Positions 34,483 to 44,632 of a DNA stretch of 64,000 nucleotides are shown here, one piece after another (the stretch's first letter is position 1; every line of letters starts with the position of its first letter). The translations under genes were made by a program, and so were the position numbers. The notes below the pieces were generated by a model, which searched no databases, was not told where the DNA came from, and worked only from the letters and a program-made list of their open reading frames with translations. This DNA is from Micromonospora chalcea (lineage in GTDB: Bacteria; Actinomycetota; Actinomycetes; Mycobacteriales; Micromonosporaceae), in NCBI RefSeq assembly GCF_002926165.1, contig NZ_MAGP01000080.1, forward strand, positions 1-64,000, given 5' to 3'.

Positions 34483-35454
34483 ATGTCGGTGGGGAGGCAC
34501 GCGGCGCGGTGGGCCATTGTCGGCGCGCTGCTGGGTGGCCTGATCGCCGTCCCGGCGTCGCCGGCGTCGGCCCGGGACGACCGGGTCGGGCTGCGCTCGG
34601 CGGGCAGCTTCACCGCCGGGGGTTCGCCGGGTGGCGTGACTGTCGAGGTGCGCAAGCGCACCGACGGCTGCGTGCAGCTGCGTACCGCGATCGGGCTCCG
34701 GTTGGAGGGCCTTCGGGCGGACCAGGTGCGGGTGCAGGTGGCCGCCGGGGACGGCTGGACGCCGGTGCCGGTCTCCGGTGGTGACGGCGCGGTCGCCACC
34801 GCCCAGGTCGCGCCGGTCGACCGGCCGCTGTGCAAGGGCAAGGGCGCCACCGTGCGCTACCGGGTGTCCTTCCTGGCCGGCGTCGTCGGCGGGCGGTTGG
34901 AACTGGCGGGCGAGGCGAGCGCCGCGAACGGTGACGTGCTCGGCCGGGCCGGTGGGTCGGCCCGGCTGGTGGGCGCGCCGCGTACGCCGAGCCCGAGTCC
35001 GTCCCGTAAGCCCTCGCCGACGCCCAGCGCGAGCGAGACCACACCGGCCGAGGCGACTGACACGTCGCCGGTCGCCGCTGCCGTCGCCCCGGCCACCGCC
35101 GCGGCCGACGACTCGTCGTTCGGAGGTTCCATGATCATGTGGTTCGGTATCGGGCTGGTGCTCGTCGGCGCCGCGCTCATCGTCCTGCTGCTGCGCCGCA
35201 GTCGCGCCGACCGCAGCGGCGGCGGGCCGGTCGCCGACCAGCCGCCGGTCCCGCTGCCACGCAGCACCACCACCTACCGCTCCGGCGCCACCGGGCCGGC
35301 CCCCACGGTGTACGGCGGCACGCCGGCGCCCCGTCCGGCGGGCAGCGTGTACGGCGCGCCTTCGTCCGTGCCGACCCCGCCCGTCTCCGGGTCGACGCCG
35401 CCCGCGCCCGCGGGCGGGGACGCGACGAGCCTCCTGCCCCGCTTGCCGGACTGA
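34483..35454 (+). CDS. Secreted/membrane-anchored hypothetical protein
   Basis: About 323 residues. A signal peptide (residues 1-30, ASA-RD) leads to an outside domain of about 130 residues with two cysteines, then a Ser/Pro/Thr-rich stalk, one membrane helix (about 220-242, MWFGIGLVLVGAALIVLLL), a basic stop-transfer and a proline-rich cytoplasmic tail. No LPxTG signal. The form suggests a wall-spanning surface protein; no family recognised. GTG two codons upstream could also start it. Confidence 0.7.
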   Translation: MSVGRHAARWAIVGALLGGLIAVPASPASARDDRVGLRSAGSFTAGGSPGGVTVEVRKRTDGCVQLRTAIGLRLEGLRADQVRVQVAAGDGWTPVPVSGGDGAVATAQVAPVDRPLCKGKGATVRYRVSFLAGVVGGRLELAGEASAANGDVLGRAGGSARLVGAPRTPSPSPSRKPSPTPSASETTPAEATDTSPVAAAVAPATAAADDSSFGGSMIMWFGIGLVLVGAALIVLLLRRSRADRSGGGPVADQPPVPLPRSTTTYRSGATGPAPTVYGGTPAPRPAGSVYGAPSSVPTPPVSGSTPPAPAGGDATSLLPRLPD

Positions 35455-35653
35455 GGCCGAACCCGACCGGCTCCCGGGGTTACCGTGACGGTGGGTGGTC
35501 ACGCCGTGACCCGGTGGCCGCCACCTGCCCGGCCGGAGGACCGGACACCGGGGCCGAACGGGGCCCGGTGCCGGGGCCGGTTGGCCGATAAGATCGCGTG
35601 CGCCGATCGGCACCGCCGACCGGTGAGACCGCATACGTGGAAGGAGCCGCGCC

Positions 35654-35860
35654 GTGGCCCTGGACCCGCAGTTGCTCGAGATCCTCGCCTGCCCGGACAC
35701 GCATCACGCCCCGCTCGACTACGACGCGCAGGCGCAGACGCTCACCTGCACCGAGTGCGGTCGCATCTTCGAGGTCCGCGACGACGTACCGGTGCTCCTG
35801 CTGGACGAGGCGCGCGGTGGACCCGCGGCCGACGAGGCGCGGGGCGGGTCGTCGCGGTGA
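35654..35860 (+). CDS. Trm112-family small zinc-ribbon protein
   Basis: 68 residues, GTG start with AAGGAG upstream. The zinc ribbon has C13, a CPDTHH segment in place of the usual CPxC, and C32/C35 in TCTECGRIF. Histidine (H17 or H18) may supply the fourth ligand. Trm112-like proteins act as small partners of methyltransferases in other organisms. In actinobacteria it commonly precedes the SIS/phosphomannose isomerase gene, as here, where the stop overlaps the next ATG. Role in sugar metabolism unclear. Confidence 0.82.
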   Translation: MALDPQLLEILACPDTHHAPLDYDAQAQTLTCTECGRIFEVRDDVPVLLLDEARGGPAADEARGGSSR

Positions 35861-37053
35861 TGGAGGGTACGGCCGGGGTCAGCGGGCACCGGCACGCCGA
35901 TGAGGCCCTGCTCGACGACGCGGCGCTGCTGGCCGAGCGGGACCCGGGCGGCATGCTCCGGCACACCGCGTCCGCCGGCGCGCAGGTGCGTGAGTCGGCG
36001 GCGCTGGCCGCCGAGGCCAACCTGTCAGTGCTCGCCGACGACGGCCGGCCGCGCGCGGTGGTCATCGCCGGCATCGGCACCGCCGGGCGTACCGGTGACG
36101 TGCTGGCCACTGTCGCCGGGCCGCGCTGCCCGGTGCCGGTCATCCCGCACCGCAGCGCCGGCGTGCCGGGCTGGGTGGGTGCGGCGGACGTGGTCATCGC
36201 GGTGAGCGCGTCCGGGCGCAGCCCCGAGGCGCTGGGCGCGGCCGAGGCGGCGCACCGCCGTGGCGCCCGGCTGGTGGCGGTGGGCGCGCCCGACTCGCAA
36301 CTCCAGTCGGTGGCGGAGCGGGCCCGGGCGCCGTTCATCCCGGTGCCCCGGCGCGCGCCGGCGAGGGCCAGCCTCTGGGCGCTCACCGTGCCGGTTCTGC
36401 TCGCCGCCCGTACCCTCGGGCTGGTGAAGGTCAACGAGGCCGACCTGGCGGAGACGGCGGCCCGGCTCGACGCGGACGCCGATCGATGCCGGCCGACCGC
36501 GGAGTCCTTCGTCAACCCGGCGAAGTCGCTGGCGCTGGGGCTGTCCGGCTCGATCCCGATCGTCTGGGGCTCGTCTCCGCTGGCGACCGTCGCGGCCCGG
36601 CGGTTCGGCGACACGTTGTCCGCCAACGCCCGCTACCCGGTGGTCGCCGGCGCGCTGGGCGAGGCGGGGCGGGGTCGTGTCGGCCTGCTCGACGGCGTGT
36701 TCGGCGGCCTGGCCGAGGGCGAGCGGGACATCTTCGCCGACCCGGGCGACGACGAGTCCGACGGCACCCGGCTGCGGCTGGTGCTGCTGCGCGACGGCGG
36801 GCTCAACGCCGACGACGACACCGACGAGCCGCTGGCGGTCGAGGAGCGCCGCGCGGACGCGGTGCAGACGCTCGCCGAGCGCCGTGGGGTGCGCTGCGAC
36901 GTGGTGACCGCCGAGGGCGGCTCCGCGCTGGAGCGGCTCGCGTCGCTGGTGGCGGTCCCCGACTTCGCCTCGATCTACCTCGCCCTGGCACACGGGCTGG
37001 ACCCGATGGCGGTACCGGCCATCACGGAGATGAAGGAGCTGGCGAACCAGTGA
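35860..37053 (+). CDS. SIS-domain phosphosugar isomerase (PGI/PMI-like)
   Basis: 397 residues. An N-terminal SIS fold (AVVIAGIGTAGRTGDVLA, VIAVSASGRSPEALGAA) and a C-terminal domain typical of bifunctional phosphoglucose/phosphomannose isomerases. Next to manA and in the same position as Rv3256c relative to manA in mycobacteria. It probably interconverts hexose phosphates for mannose metabolism, though mycobacterial members are not well characterised. ATG at 35860 overlaps the Trm112 stop (TGATG); GTG at 35857 is possible. Confidence 0.8.
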   Translation: MEGTAGVSGHRHADEALLDDAALLAERDPGGMLRHTASAGAQVRESAALAAEANLSVLADDGRPRAVVIAGIGTAGRTGDVLATVAGPRCPVPVIPHRSAGVPGWVGAADVVIAVSASGRSPEALGAAEAAHRRGARLVAVGAPDSQLQSVAERARAPFIPVPRRAPARASLWALTVPVLLAARTLGLVKVNEADLAETAARLDADADRCRPTAESFVNPAKSLALGLSGSIPIVWGSSPLATVAARRFGDTLSANARYPVVAGALGEAGRGRVGLLDGVFGGLAEGERDIFADPGDDESDGTRLRLVLLRDGGLNADDDTDEPLAVEERRADAVQTLAERRGVRCDVVTAEGGSALERLASLVAVPDFASIYLALAHGLDPMAVPAITEMKELANQ

Positions 37054-37081
37054 GCACACGGGGCATCGAGCGAGGCGGGGA

Positions 37082-38104
37082 ATGAGCGCGAACGGGGGCA
37101 CGAAGGCGATCGTCGCCGCCCTGGCGGCGAACCTCGGTATCGCCGTCACCAAGTTCGTCGCGTTCGCCCTCACCGGCTCGTCGTCGATGCTGGCCGAGTC
37201 GATCCACTCGGTGGCCGACTCGGGCAACCAGGGCCTGCTGCTGCTCGGTGGCCGGCGGGCCAAGCGGCAGGCCACGCCGCAGCACCCGTTCGGGTACGGC
37301 CGGGAGCGCTACATCTACGCGTTCATCGTGGCGATCGTGCTGTTCAGCCTCGGTGGCCTGTTCGCGCTCTACGAGGCGTACCACAAGGCGTCCGATCCGC
37401 ACCCGATCGAGAGCTGGCAGTGGGTGCCGGTGGCGGTGCTGGTGGCCGCGATCGTGATGGAGGGCTTCTCCTTCCGTACCGCGATCAAGGAGTCCAACCT
37501 GGTCCGGGGCAACCAGACCTGGGTGCGGTTCATCCGCCGGGCCAAGGCCCCGGAGCTGCCGGTGGTGCTGCTGGAGGACTTCGGCGCGCTCGTCGGCCTG
37601 GTCTTCGCGCTGTTCGGCGTCGGCATGACGCTGATCACCGGAAACGGCATGTGGGACGCGGCGGGCACCGCGATGATCGGTGTGCTGCTCGTGGTCATCG
37701 CGGTCACGCTGGCGATCGAGACCAAGAGCCTGCTGCTCGGCGAGGGCGCGGAGCAGGGCGAGCTGGCCAAGATCGAGCAGGCCGTCACGAACGGTCCCGA
37801 GGTCGAGCGGATCATCCACATGAAGACGCTCTACCTGGGCCCGGAGGAGCTGATGGTGGCGGCGAAGATCGCGGTGCCGGCCTGGGAGACCGCCGAGGAC
37901 CTGGCCCGCGACATCAACGCGGTCGAGGCCCGGATCCGGCGTGAGGTGCCGACCGCCCGGGTGATCTACCTGGAGCCGGACATCTACTCGCCGGAGGCGG
38001 AGCGGGCGGGCACCGGGCAGGCGGCGGCGACCGCCGTCCCGGAGGCCGCGACCACCGGCGAGGCGCACGCGGCCGACGAGGTGGCCGGGCGGCCCGGGAG
38101 CTGA
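37082..38104 (+). CDS. Cation diffusion facilitator (CDF) family metal transporter
   Basis: 340 residues. About six membrane helices with the metal-site HSVAD in ESIHSVADSGNQ (helix 2) and an EDFGA acidic site in helix 5, then a cytoplasmic domain with KIAVPAWETAEDLARDINAVEARIRREVP, typical of CDF C-terminal ferredoxin-like folds. It exports a divalent metal such as zinc, manganese or iron in exchange for protons. Placement inside the manA operon is conserved in relatives; the metal is not deducible. Confidence 0.88.
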   Translation: MSANGGTKAIVAALAANLGIAVTKFVAFALTGSSSMLAESIHSVADSGNQGLLLLGGRRAKRQATPQHPFGYGRERYIYAFIVAIVLFSLGGLFALYEAYHKASDPHPIESWQWVPVAVLVAAIVMEGFSFRTAIKESNLVRGNQTWVRFIRRAKAPELPVVLLEDFGALVGLVFALFGVGMTLITGNGMWDAAGTAMIGVLLVVIAVTLAIETKSLLLGEGAEQGELAKIEQAVTNGPEVERIIHMKTLYLGPEELMVAAKIAVPAWETAEDLARDINAVEARIRREVPTARVIYLEPDIYSPEAERAGTGQAAATAVPEAATTGEAHAADEVAGRPGS

Positions 38105-38107
38105 CCG

Positions 38108-39268
38108 ATGGAGCTGTTGCAGGGCCGGATCCGCGACTACGCCTGGGGCTCGCGCACCGCGATCGCCGAGTTGCAGGGGCGGCCGGTGCCGAGCAACGGG
38201 CCGGAGGCGGAGCTGTGGCTGGGCGCCCACCCGGGCGCCCCGGGCACCGTTCAGCGGGACGGCCGTCCGGTCAGCCTCACCGAGCTGCTGGTGGCCGAGC
38301 CGGGCCACTGGCTGGGTGAGCGGCTGGTCGGCCGGTTCGGCACCCGGCTGCCGTTCCTGCTGAAGGTGCTGGCCGCCGACTCCCCGCTGAGCCTCCAGGC
38401 CCATCCGGACGCCGAGCAGGCCCGCGCCGGGCACGCCGCCGACGTGGAGCGGATCAACTACGTCGACCCGTACCACAAGCCGGAGCTGCTGGTGGCGCTC
38501 TCGGAGTTCGACGCGCTGTGCGGCTTCCGCGATCCGGGGGAGTCGGCGGCGGCGATCGCCGCGTTCGGCGTACCCGCGCTGGAACCTGTGGTGGCGGCGT
38601 TGCGCGCCGGGCCGGCGGGCCTGCGGGAGGCGGTACGCCTGCTGTTGAGCTGGCCGCGGGCGGAGCGCGCCGGGCTGGTGGCGGCCGTGCTGGCGGCGGC
38701 GGACGCCGGTCCCGGGTCGGCGGACGCCGAGCTGGTACGCACGCTGGCGGCCGGCTATCCGGAGGATCCGGGCGTGGTGGTGGCGTTGCTGTTGCACCAC
38801 GTCCGGCTGGCGCCCGGCGAGGGCATCTGGATGCCGGCCGGGAACCTGCACGCCTACCTGCGCGGCACCGGCGTGGAGATCATGGCGGCCAGCGACAACG
38901 TGCTGCGTGGCGGGCTGACCCCGAAGCGGGTGGACGTGGACGAGCTGCTGCGGGTGCTCCGGTTCGAGGTGCTGACCGAGCCGGTGCTGCGGCCGGAGAC
39001 GGTGGCGCCCGGGGTGCTGACGTGGCCGGTGCCGGTGGAGGACTTCGCGCTGCACCGGGTCGAGGTCGCCACCGGGTCGCCGGGGGCGCGGTTGACGCTG
39101 CCCAGGCCGCGGGTGGTGCTCTGCCGGACCGGGAAGCTCACCGTGGACGACGGGGTGGGCGTGGTCACGCTGGGCGCGGGACAGGCCGCTGTGGGCACGG
39201 CGGCGGGAGGCCCGCTGACGCTGAGCGGGGACGGCGAGGCGTTCGTCGCCACCTGTGGCCTGCGCTGA
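38108..39268 (+). CDS. manA: Mannose-6-phosphate isomerase, class I
   Basis: 386 residues. Zinc-binding and active-site features are present: [10 protein letters not shown] near the N-terminus, LQAHPD (Q, H ligands), HKPELLVAL, and GNLHAYLRG with H248. It interconverts fructose-6-phosphate and mannose-6-phosphate, supplying mannose for glycans and glycolipids. It starts three bases after the CDF transporter, so it is cotranscribed with the Trm112-SIS-CDF genes. Confidence 0.93.
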   Translation: MELLQGRIRDYAWGSRTAIAELQGRPVPSNGPEAELWLGAHPGAPGTVQRDGRPVSLTELLVAEPGHWLGERLVGRFGTRLPFLLKVLAADSPLSLQAHPDAEQARAGHAADVERINYVDPYHKPELLVALSEFDALCGFRDPGESAAAIAAFGVPALEPVVAALRAGPAGLREAVRLLLSWPRAERAGLVAAVLAAADAGPGSADAELVRTLAAGYPEDPGVVVALLLHHVRLAPGEGIWMPAGNLHAYLRGTGVEIMAASDNVLRGGLTPKRVDVDELLRVLRFEVLTEPVLRPETVAPGVLTWPVPVEDFALHRVEVATGSPGARLTLPRPRVVLCRTGKLTVDDGVGVVTLGAGQAAVGTAAGGPLTLSGDGEAFVATCGLR

Positions 39269-39402
39269 GCGCTCAGCAAAAGCCGCAAGTCCGACTTTCC
39301 CGAAATGGCTTGACGGTCCACTGGCGTGGTGTGACCCTATGGGTACGCAGCGTTGTCGCGACGAAGGTCCGATGACGTGCGGGGGAACCAAACCGGGGGG
39401 AT

Positions 39403-39458
39403 GCACGGGGCGGCCGGGCCGTGGACGGAAAGTCCGTCCACGACCGACCGCCCCGTGC
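39403..39458 (+). promoter_or_regulatory. Long stem-loop in the ahcY leader region
   Basis: GCACGGGGCGG (39403-39413) pairs with CCGCCCCGTGC (39448-39458); inside it CGTGGACGGA (39420-39429) pairs with TCCGTCCACG (39433-39442) around a 3-base loop. It lies about 110 bases before ahcY and 134 bases after manA. No T-run follows, so it may be leader RNA structure rather than a terminator. The whole 298-base gap otherwise shows no gene. Confidence 0.45.
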
Positions 39459-39566
39459 GCTGTCCGCCGACCGGCCGATTGTGTGCTCGGTCAACCGGGC
39501 ACCGGCCGGGTGGGTCGCGCGCGTAAGGTGGAAGGCTGCGCACCACATCGTTCGACAGGAGCTTCC

Positions 39567-41066
<1,500 letters not shown>

Positions 41067-41079
41067 GTTCACACTCCGG

Positions 41080-41123
41080 AAGGGACCGGGGTCGGCCGCC
41101 GCGCGGCTGTCCCGGTCCCTTTT
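41080..41123 (+). terminator. Rho-independent terminator after ahcY
   Basis: AAGGGACCGGG (41080-41090) pairs with CCCGGTCCCTT (41111-41121) around an inner GCCGC/GCGGC stem, followed by a TTTT run. This is a canonical intrinsic terminator, 13 bases after the ahcY stop. Confidence 0.85.
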
Positions 41124-41185
41124 CGCGTACGGGGTGGGCCGGCGGGTGCCGAACCGGGTGACGTTACCGCGATCAGCTTGACGTT

Positions 41186-41199
41186 TCCTGTGAACAGGA
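41186..41199. promoter_or_regulatory. Palindrome in the efeU promoter region
   Basis: TCCTGT-GA-ACAGGA is a perfect 6-bp inverted repeat just after a TTGACG -35-like box (41178-41183) and just before the iron box. It could bind a second regulator or help position the promoter. Confidence 0.35.
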
Positions 41200-41200
41200 G

Positions 41201-41219
41201 GAAGGTATGCCTGCCCTAA
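41201..41219. promoter_or_regulatory. DtxR/IdeR-type iron box upstream of efeUOB
   Basis: GAAGGTATGCCTGCCCTAA matches the IdeR/DtxR consensus TWAGGTWAGSCTWACCTWA at 15 of 19 positions when W and S are allowed. It ends 22 bases before the efeU ATG and overlaps the expected -10, so iron-bound regulator would repress the operon. The match is read by eye. Confidence 0.65.
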
Positions 41220-41241
41220 GTTAGCGACCACGGAGCAGCTG

Positions 41242-42129
41242 ATGTTCGCCACGTACCTGATCGGCCTGCGCGAGGGCCTGGAAGCGACACTTGTGGTCAG
41301 CATCCTCGTCGCGTTCCTGGTGAAGTCGCAGCGCCGGGACCGGCTGCCGCAGGTGTGGACCGGCGTCGGCCTGGCCGTGGCGCTCTCCGTCGGCTTCGGC
41401 TCGCTCATCCAGTACACCTCGACCTCGCTGCTGCGCACGTCGGAGTCGCGCGAGCTGTTCGAGGCGGTCACCTCGGTCGCCGCCGTGGTGTTCGTGACCT
41501 GGATGATCTTCTGGATGCGCCGGGCCGCCCGCACCATCGCGGGTGAGCTGCGCGGCAAGCTCACCGACGCGCTCGCGGTCGGCTCCCTGGCGGTCGCCGG
41601 CATGGCGTTCCTCGCGGTCATCCGGGAGGGCCTGGAGACCGCGCTGATCTTCTACGCCGCCGCCGAGAGCGCGGCCGGCGGCACCGGGCCCGGCTCGCTG
41701 CTCGCCCTGGCCGGCGGCATCGCCACCGCCGTGGTGATCGGCTTCCTGCTCTACCGCAGCGCCGTCCGGATCAACCTCAGCCGGTTCTTCACCTGGACCG
41801 GGGCGCTGCTCATCCTGGTGGCCGCCGGCATCCTCAAGTACGGCGTGCACGACTTCCAGGAGGCGGGCGTGCTGCCCGGCCTGAACGACCTGGCCTTCGA
41901 CATCTCCACCACGCTCGACCCGAACGCCTGGTACGGCGCGCTGCTCGCCGGCATGTTCAACGTCACCGCCGCGCCGACGGTGCTGGAGCTGGTCGCCTGG
42001 GTCGCGTACGCGGTCCCGGTGCTCGTGCTCTTCCTGCGCAAGCCCGCCCGGTCCGCCAAGCCGGTTCCGGCCGCCGCCACACCCACCGCGCCGGCCGACG
42101 TCGCCGCTGTTCCGTCCCCCCGCGCCTGA
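41242..42129 (+). CDS. efeU: FTR1-family iron permease EfeU
   Basis: 295 residues, about seven membrane helices. The two REGLE iron-pathway motifs of the FTR1 family are at residues 10-14 and 128-132. EfeU carries iron across the membrane in the EfeUOB system. An iron box lies just upstream, and efeO and efeB follow. The alanine/proline-rich C-terminal tail is cytoplasmic or extracellular and not conserved. Confidence 0.94.
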   Translation: MFATYLIGLREGLEATLVVSILVAFLVKSQRRDRLPQVWTGVGLAVALSVGFGSLIQYTSTSLLRTSESRELFEAVTSVAAVVFVTWMIFWMRRAARTIAGELRGKLTDALAVGSLAVAGMAFLAVIREGLETALIFYAAAESAAGGTGPGSLLALAGGIATAVVIGFLLYRSAVRINLSRFFTWTGALLILVAAGILKYGVHDFQEAGVLPGLNDLAFDISTTLDPNAWYGALLAGMFNVTAAPTVLELVAWVAYAVPVLVLFLRKPARSAKPVPAAATPTAPADVAAVPSPRA

Positions 42130-42156
42130 ACCACCCGTTCCCGAGGAGACCGCACG

Positions 42157-43287
42157 ATGCGTACCACCCGACTCGTCGCGCCCGCCGCCGCCGGGCTGCT
42201 CGCCGTCGCCGGACTGACCGGCTGCGGGGGCGGTGACGACGCCGACGCCAAGAACGGCGGGCCGATCGCCGTCAAGGCCACCGACACCGTCTGCGAGGTC
42301 GCCGACACCGAGATCGACGCTGGTCAGGTCACGTTCAAGGTGACGAACAACGGTTCCAAGGTCAACGAGTTCTACGTCTACGCCGCGGGTGACCGGGTGA
42401 TGGGCGAGGTGGAGAACATCGCCCCCGGGCTCAGCCGGGAGCTGCGCGTCGAGCTGACCGCCGGCACGTACGAGACGGCCTGCAAGCCGGGAATGAGCGG
42501 CCGGGGCATCCGGGGCGCGCTGAAGGTGAGCGGCACCGCCGCGACTGTCGCCCCCGACGCCGCGCTGACCCAGGCCACCGCCAGCTACCAGCGGTACGTG
42601 CGCAGCCAGACCGCCGCGCTGCTGACGAAGACCGAGGAGTTCGTGGCCGCGGTCAAGGCGAACGACGTGGCGAAGGCCAAGGCGCTGTACCCGGTGGCCC
42701 GCACCTACTGGGAGCGGATCGAGCCGGTCGCGGAGAGCTTCGGCGATCTCGACCCGAAGATCGACGGCCGCGAGGAGGTGGTCGAGGAGGGCATGGAGTT
42801 CACCGGCTTCCACCGGATCGAGAAGGACCTCTGGACCACCGGCGACGTCAGCTCCGACGGCCCGATCGCCGACCGGCTCCTGGCCGACGTCAAGGCGATC
42901 GTGGCCAAGGCGGACGCCGAGAAGCTCACCCCGCTCCAGCTCGCCAACGGCGCCAAGGCGCTGCTCGACGAGGTCGCCAGCGGGAAGATCACCGGCGAGG
43001 AGGAGCGCTACTCGCACACCGACCTCTGGGACTTCAACGCCAACCTGGAGGGCTCCAAGGCGGCCATCGCCGCGCTGCGTCCGGCGCTGGAGCAGCGCGC
43101 GCCCGACCTCGTCAAGCAGCTCGACAGCGAGTTCGCGAACGTGGAGACCACGCTCGGCAAGCACCGCGCCGGCGACGGCTGGAAGCTGCACACCCAGCTC
43201 GGCAAGGACGAGCTGAAGGAGCTGTCGGACGCGGTCAACGCGCTGGCCGAGCCGGTCAGCAAGGTCGCGGCGGCAGTAGCGCGATGA
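42157..43287 (+). CDS. efeO: Iron uptake lipoprotein EfeO (cupredoxin plus imelysin/M75)
   Basis: 376 residues. Signal peptide with lipobox LTGC (C23). Residues about 38-125 form a cupredoxin-like domain; about 140-375 is an imelysin/M75 domain with the metal motif HRIE (H219, E222). EfeO binds iron outside the membrane and works with EfeU and EfeB. It starts 27 bases after efeU, and its stop overlaps the efeB ATG. Confidence 0.94.
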   Translation: MRTTRLVAPAAAGLLAVAGLTGCGGGDDADAKNGGPIAVKATDTVCEVADTEIDAGQVTFKVTNNGSKVNEFYVYAAGDRVMGEVENIAPGLSRELRVELTAGTYETACKPGMSGRGIRGALKVSGTAATVAPDAALTQATASYQRYVRSQTAALLTKTEEFVAAVKANDVAKAKALYPVARTYWERIEPVAESFGDLDPKIDGREEVVEEGMEFTGFHRIEKDLWTTGDVSSDGPIADRLLADVKAIVAKADAEKLTPLQLANGAKALLDEVASGKITGEEERYSHTDLWDFNANLEGSKAAIAALRPALEQRAPDLVKQLDSEFANVETTLGKHRAGDGWKLHTQLGKDELKELSDAVNALAEPVSKVAAAVAR

Positions 43288-44606
43288 CCGGCCCGGCCGG
43301 CGGCGACGCGACGAGCGAGCCGAACCGCGAGCGGACCGGCCGTGGCCTGTCCCGGCGCCGGGCGATGACCCTGGCCGGCGTCGGCGTGGCCGGTGTCGCC
43401 GGGGTGGCGGGTGGCGCGGGCGCGCTGCTCGCCGGCGGCAACGAGGCATCAGCGACCGGATCGGCCGCCGGTTCCGTGCCGTTCCTCGGCGAGCACCAGG
43501 CCGGCATCACCACCCCGGCCCAGGACCGGCTGCACTTCGTCGCGTTCGACGTGGTCACCAAGGACCGGGACCGGCTCGTCGCCATGCTCCAGGAGTGGAC
43601 CGCCGCCGCGGCCCGGATGACCGCCGGGAAGGACGCCGGGGTGATCGGCGCGGTCGGCGGCATGCCCGAGGCCCCGCCGGACGACACCGGCGAGGCGCTC
43701 GGGCTGCCCCCGTCGCAGCTCACCCTCACCGTGGGCTTCGGACCGACGCTGTTCCGCGACGCGCAGGGCCGGGACCGCTTCGGCATCGCCGCCCGGCGTC
43801 CGGCCGCCCTGGCCGACCTGCCGCACTTCGCCGGGGACGCGCTGCGGCCGGAACTGTCCGGCGGCGACATCTGCGTCCAGGCGTGCGCCAACGACCCGCA
43901 GGTCGCGGTGCACGCCATCCGCAACCTCGCCCGGATCGGCATGGGCGTGGTGAGCGTCCGCTGGTCGCAGCTCGGCTTCGGGCGTACCTCGTCGACGTCG
44001 CGGGACCAGGCCACGCCGCGCAACCTGTTCGGCTTCAAGGACGGCACCGCCAACCTCAAGGCCGAGGACGCCGCCCTGCTCCGCGACCAGCTCTGGGTGC
44101 AGCCCGGTGACGGCCCGGACTGGATGACCGGCGGCTCCTACCTGGTCACCCGGAAGATCCGGATGCTGATCGAGACGTGGGACCGCAGCCCGCTGGCCGA
44201 GCAGGAGATGATCGTCGGCCGGACCAAGGGCAGCGGCGCGCCGATCGGCCGCCGGGACGAGTTCGACGAGCCGGACTTCGCCGCCAGGGGCGACGACGGC
44301 GAGCCGCTCATCGCCGACACCGCGCACGTACGGCTGGCCCACCCGGACACCAACGACGGCGCCCGCCTGCTGCGCCGCGGCTACAACTTCGTGGACGGCT
44401 CGGACGGGCTGGGCCGGCTCGACGCCGGGCTGTTCTTCATCGCCTACCAGCGCGACCCGCGCCGGCAGTTCGTGCCGATCCAGACCCGGCTGGCCCGCAA
44501 CGACGCGATGAACGAATACCTGCGGCATGTCTCCAGCGGCCTGTTCGCCTGCCCGCCCGGCCTGCGCGACGCAGCCGACTGGTGGGGGCGCGTGCTGTTC
44601 TCCTGA
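43284..44606 (+). CDS. efeB: Dye-decolorizing peroxidase EfeB, Tat-exported
   Basis: 440 residues. Twin-arginine signal SRRRAMTLAGVG (residues 23-34). The heme-site GFKDGTANLK motif near residue 250 and the proximal histidine H353 in LAHPDTNDG are typical of DyP peroxidases. In EfeUOB it oxidises iron or acts on heme at the outer face. ATG overlaps the efeO stop. Last gene of the iron operon. Confidence 0.94.
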   Translation: MTGPAGGDATSEPNRERTGRGLSRRRAMTLAGVGVAGVAGVAGGAGALLAGGNEASATGSAAGSVPFLGEHQAGITTPAQDRLHFVAFDVVTKDRDRLVAMLQEWTAAAARMTAGKDAGVIGAVGGMPEAPPDDTGEALGLPPSQLTLTVGFGPTLFRDAQGRDRFGIAARRPAALADLPHFAGDALRPELSGGDICVQACANDPQVAVHAIRNLARIGMGVVSVRWSQLGFGRTSSTSRDQATPRNLFGFKDGTANLKAEDAALLRDQLWVQPGDGPDWMTGGSYLVTRKIRMLIETWDRSPLAEQEMIVGRTKGSGAPIGRRDEFDEPDFAARGDDGEPLIADTAHVRLAHPDTNDGARLLRRGYNFVDGSDGLGRLDAGLFFIAYQRDPRRQFVPIQTRLARNDAMNEYLRHVSSGLFACPPGLRDAADWWGRVLFS

Positions 44607-44632
44607 AGCCGGCTCAGCTCACCCGAGGCGGC

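Noticed and set aside
39381..39440. Possible c-di-AMP (ydaO) riboswitch before ahcY
   Set aside because: The GCGGGGGAACC run resembles part of that motif, but the conserved 3' half (AACCCGUCAGCUAACC-like) is missing, and ahcY is not a usual target.
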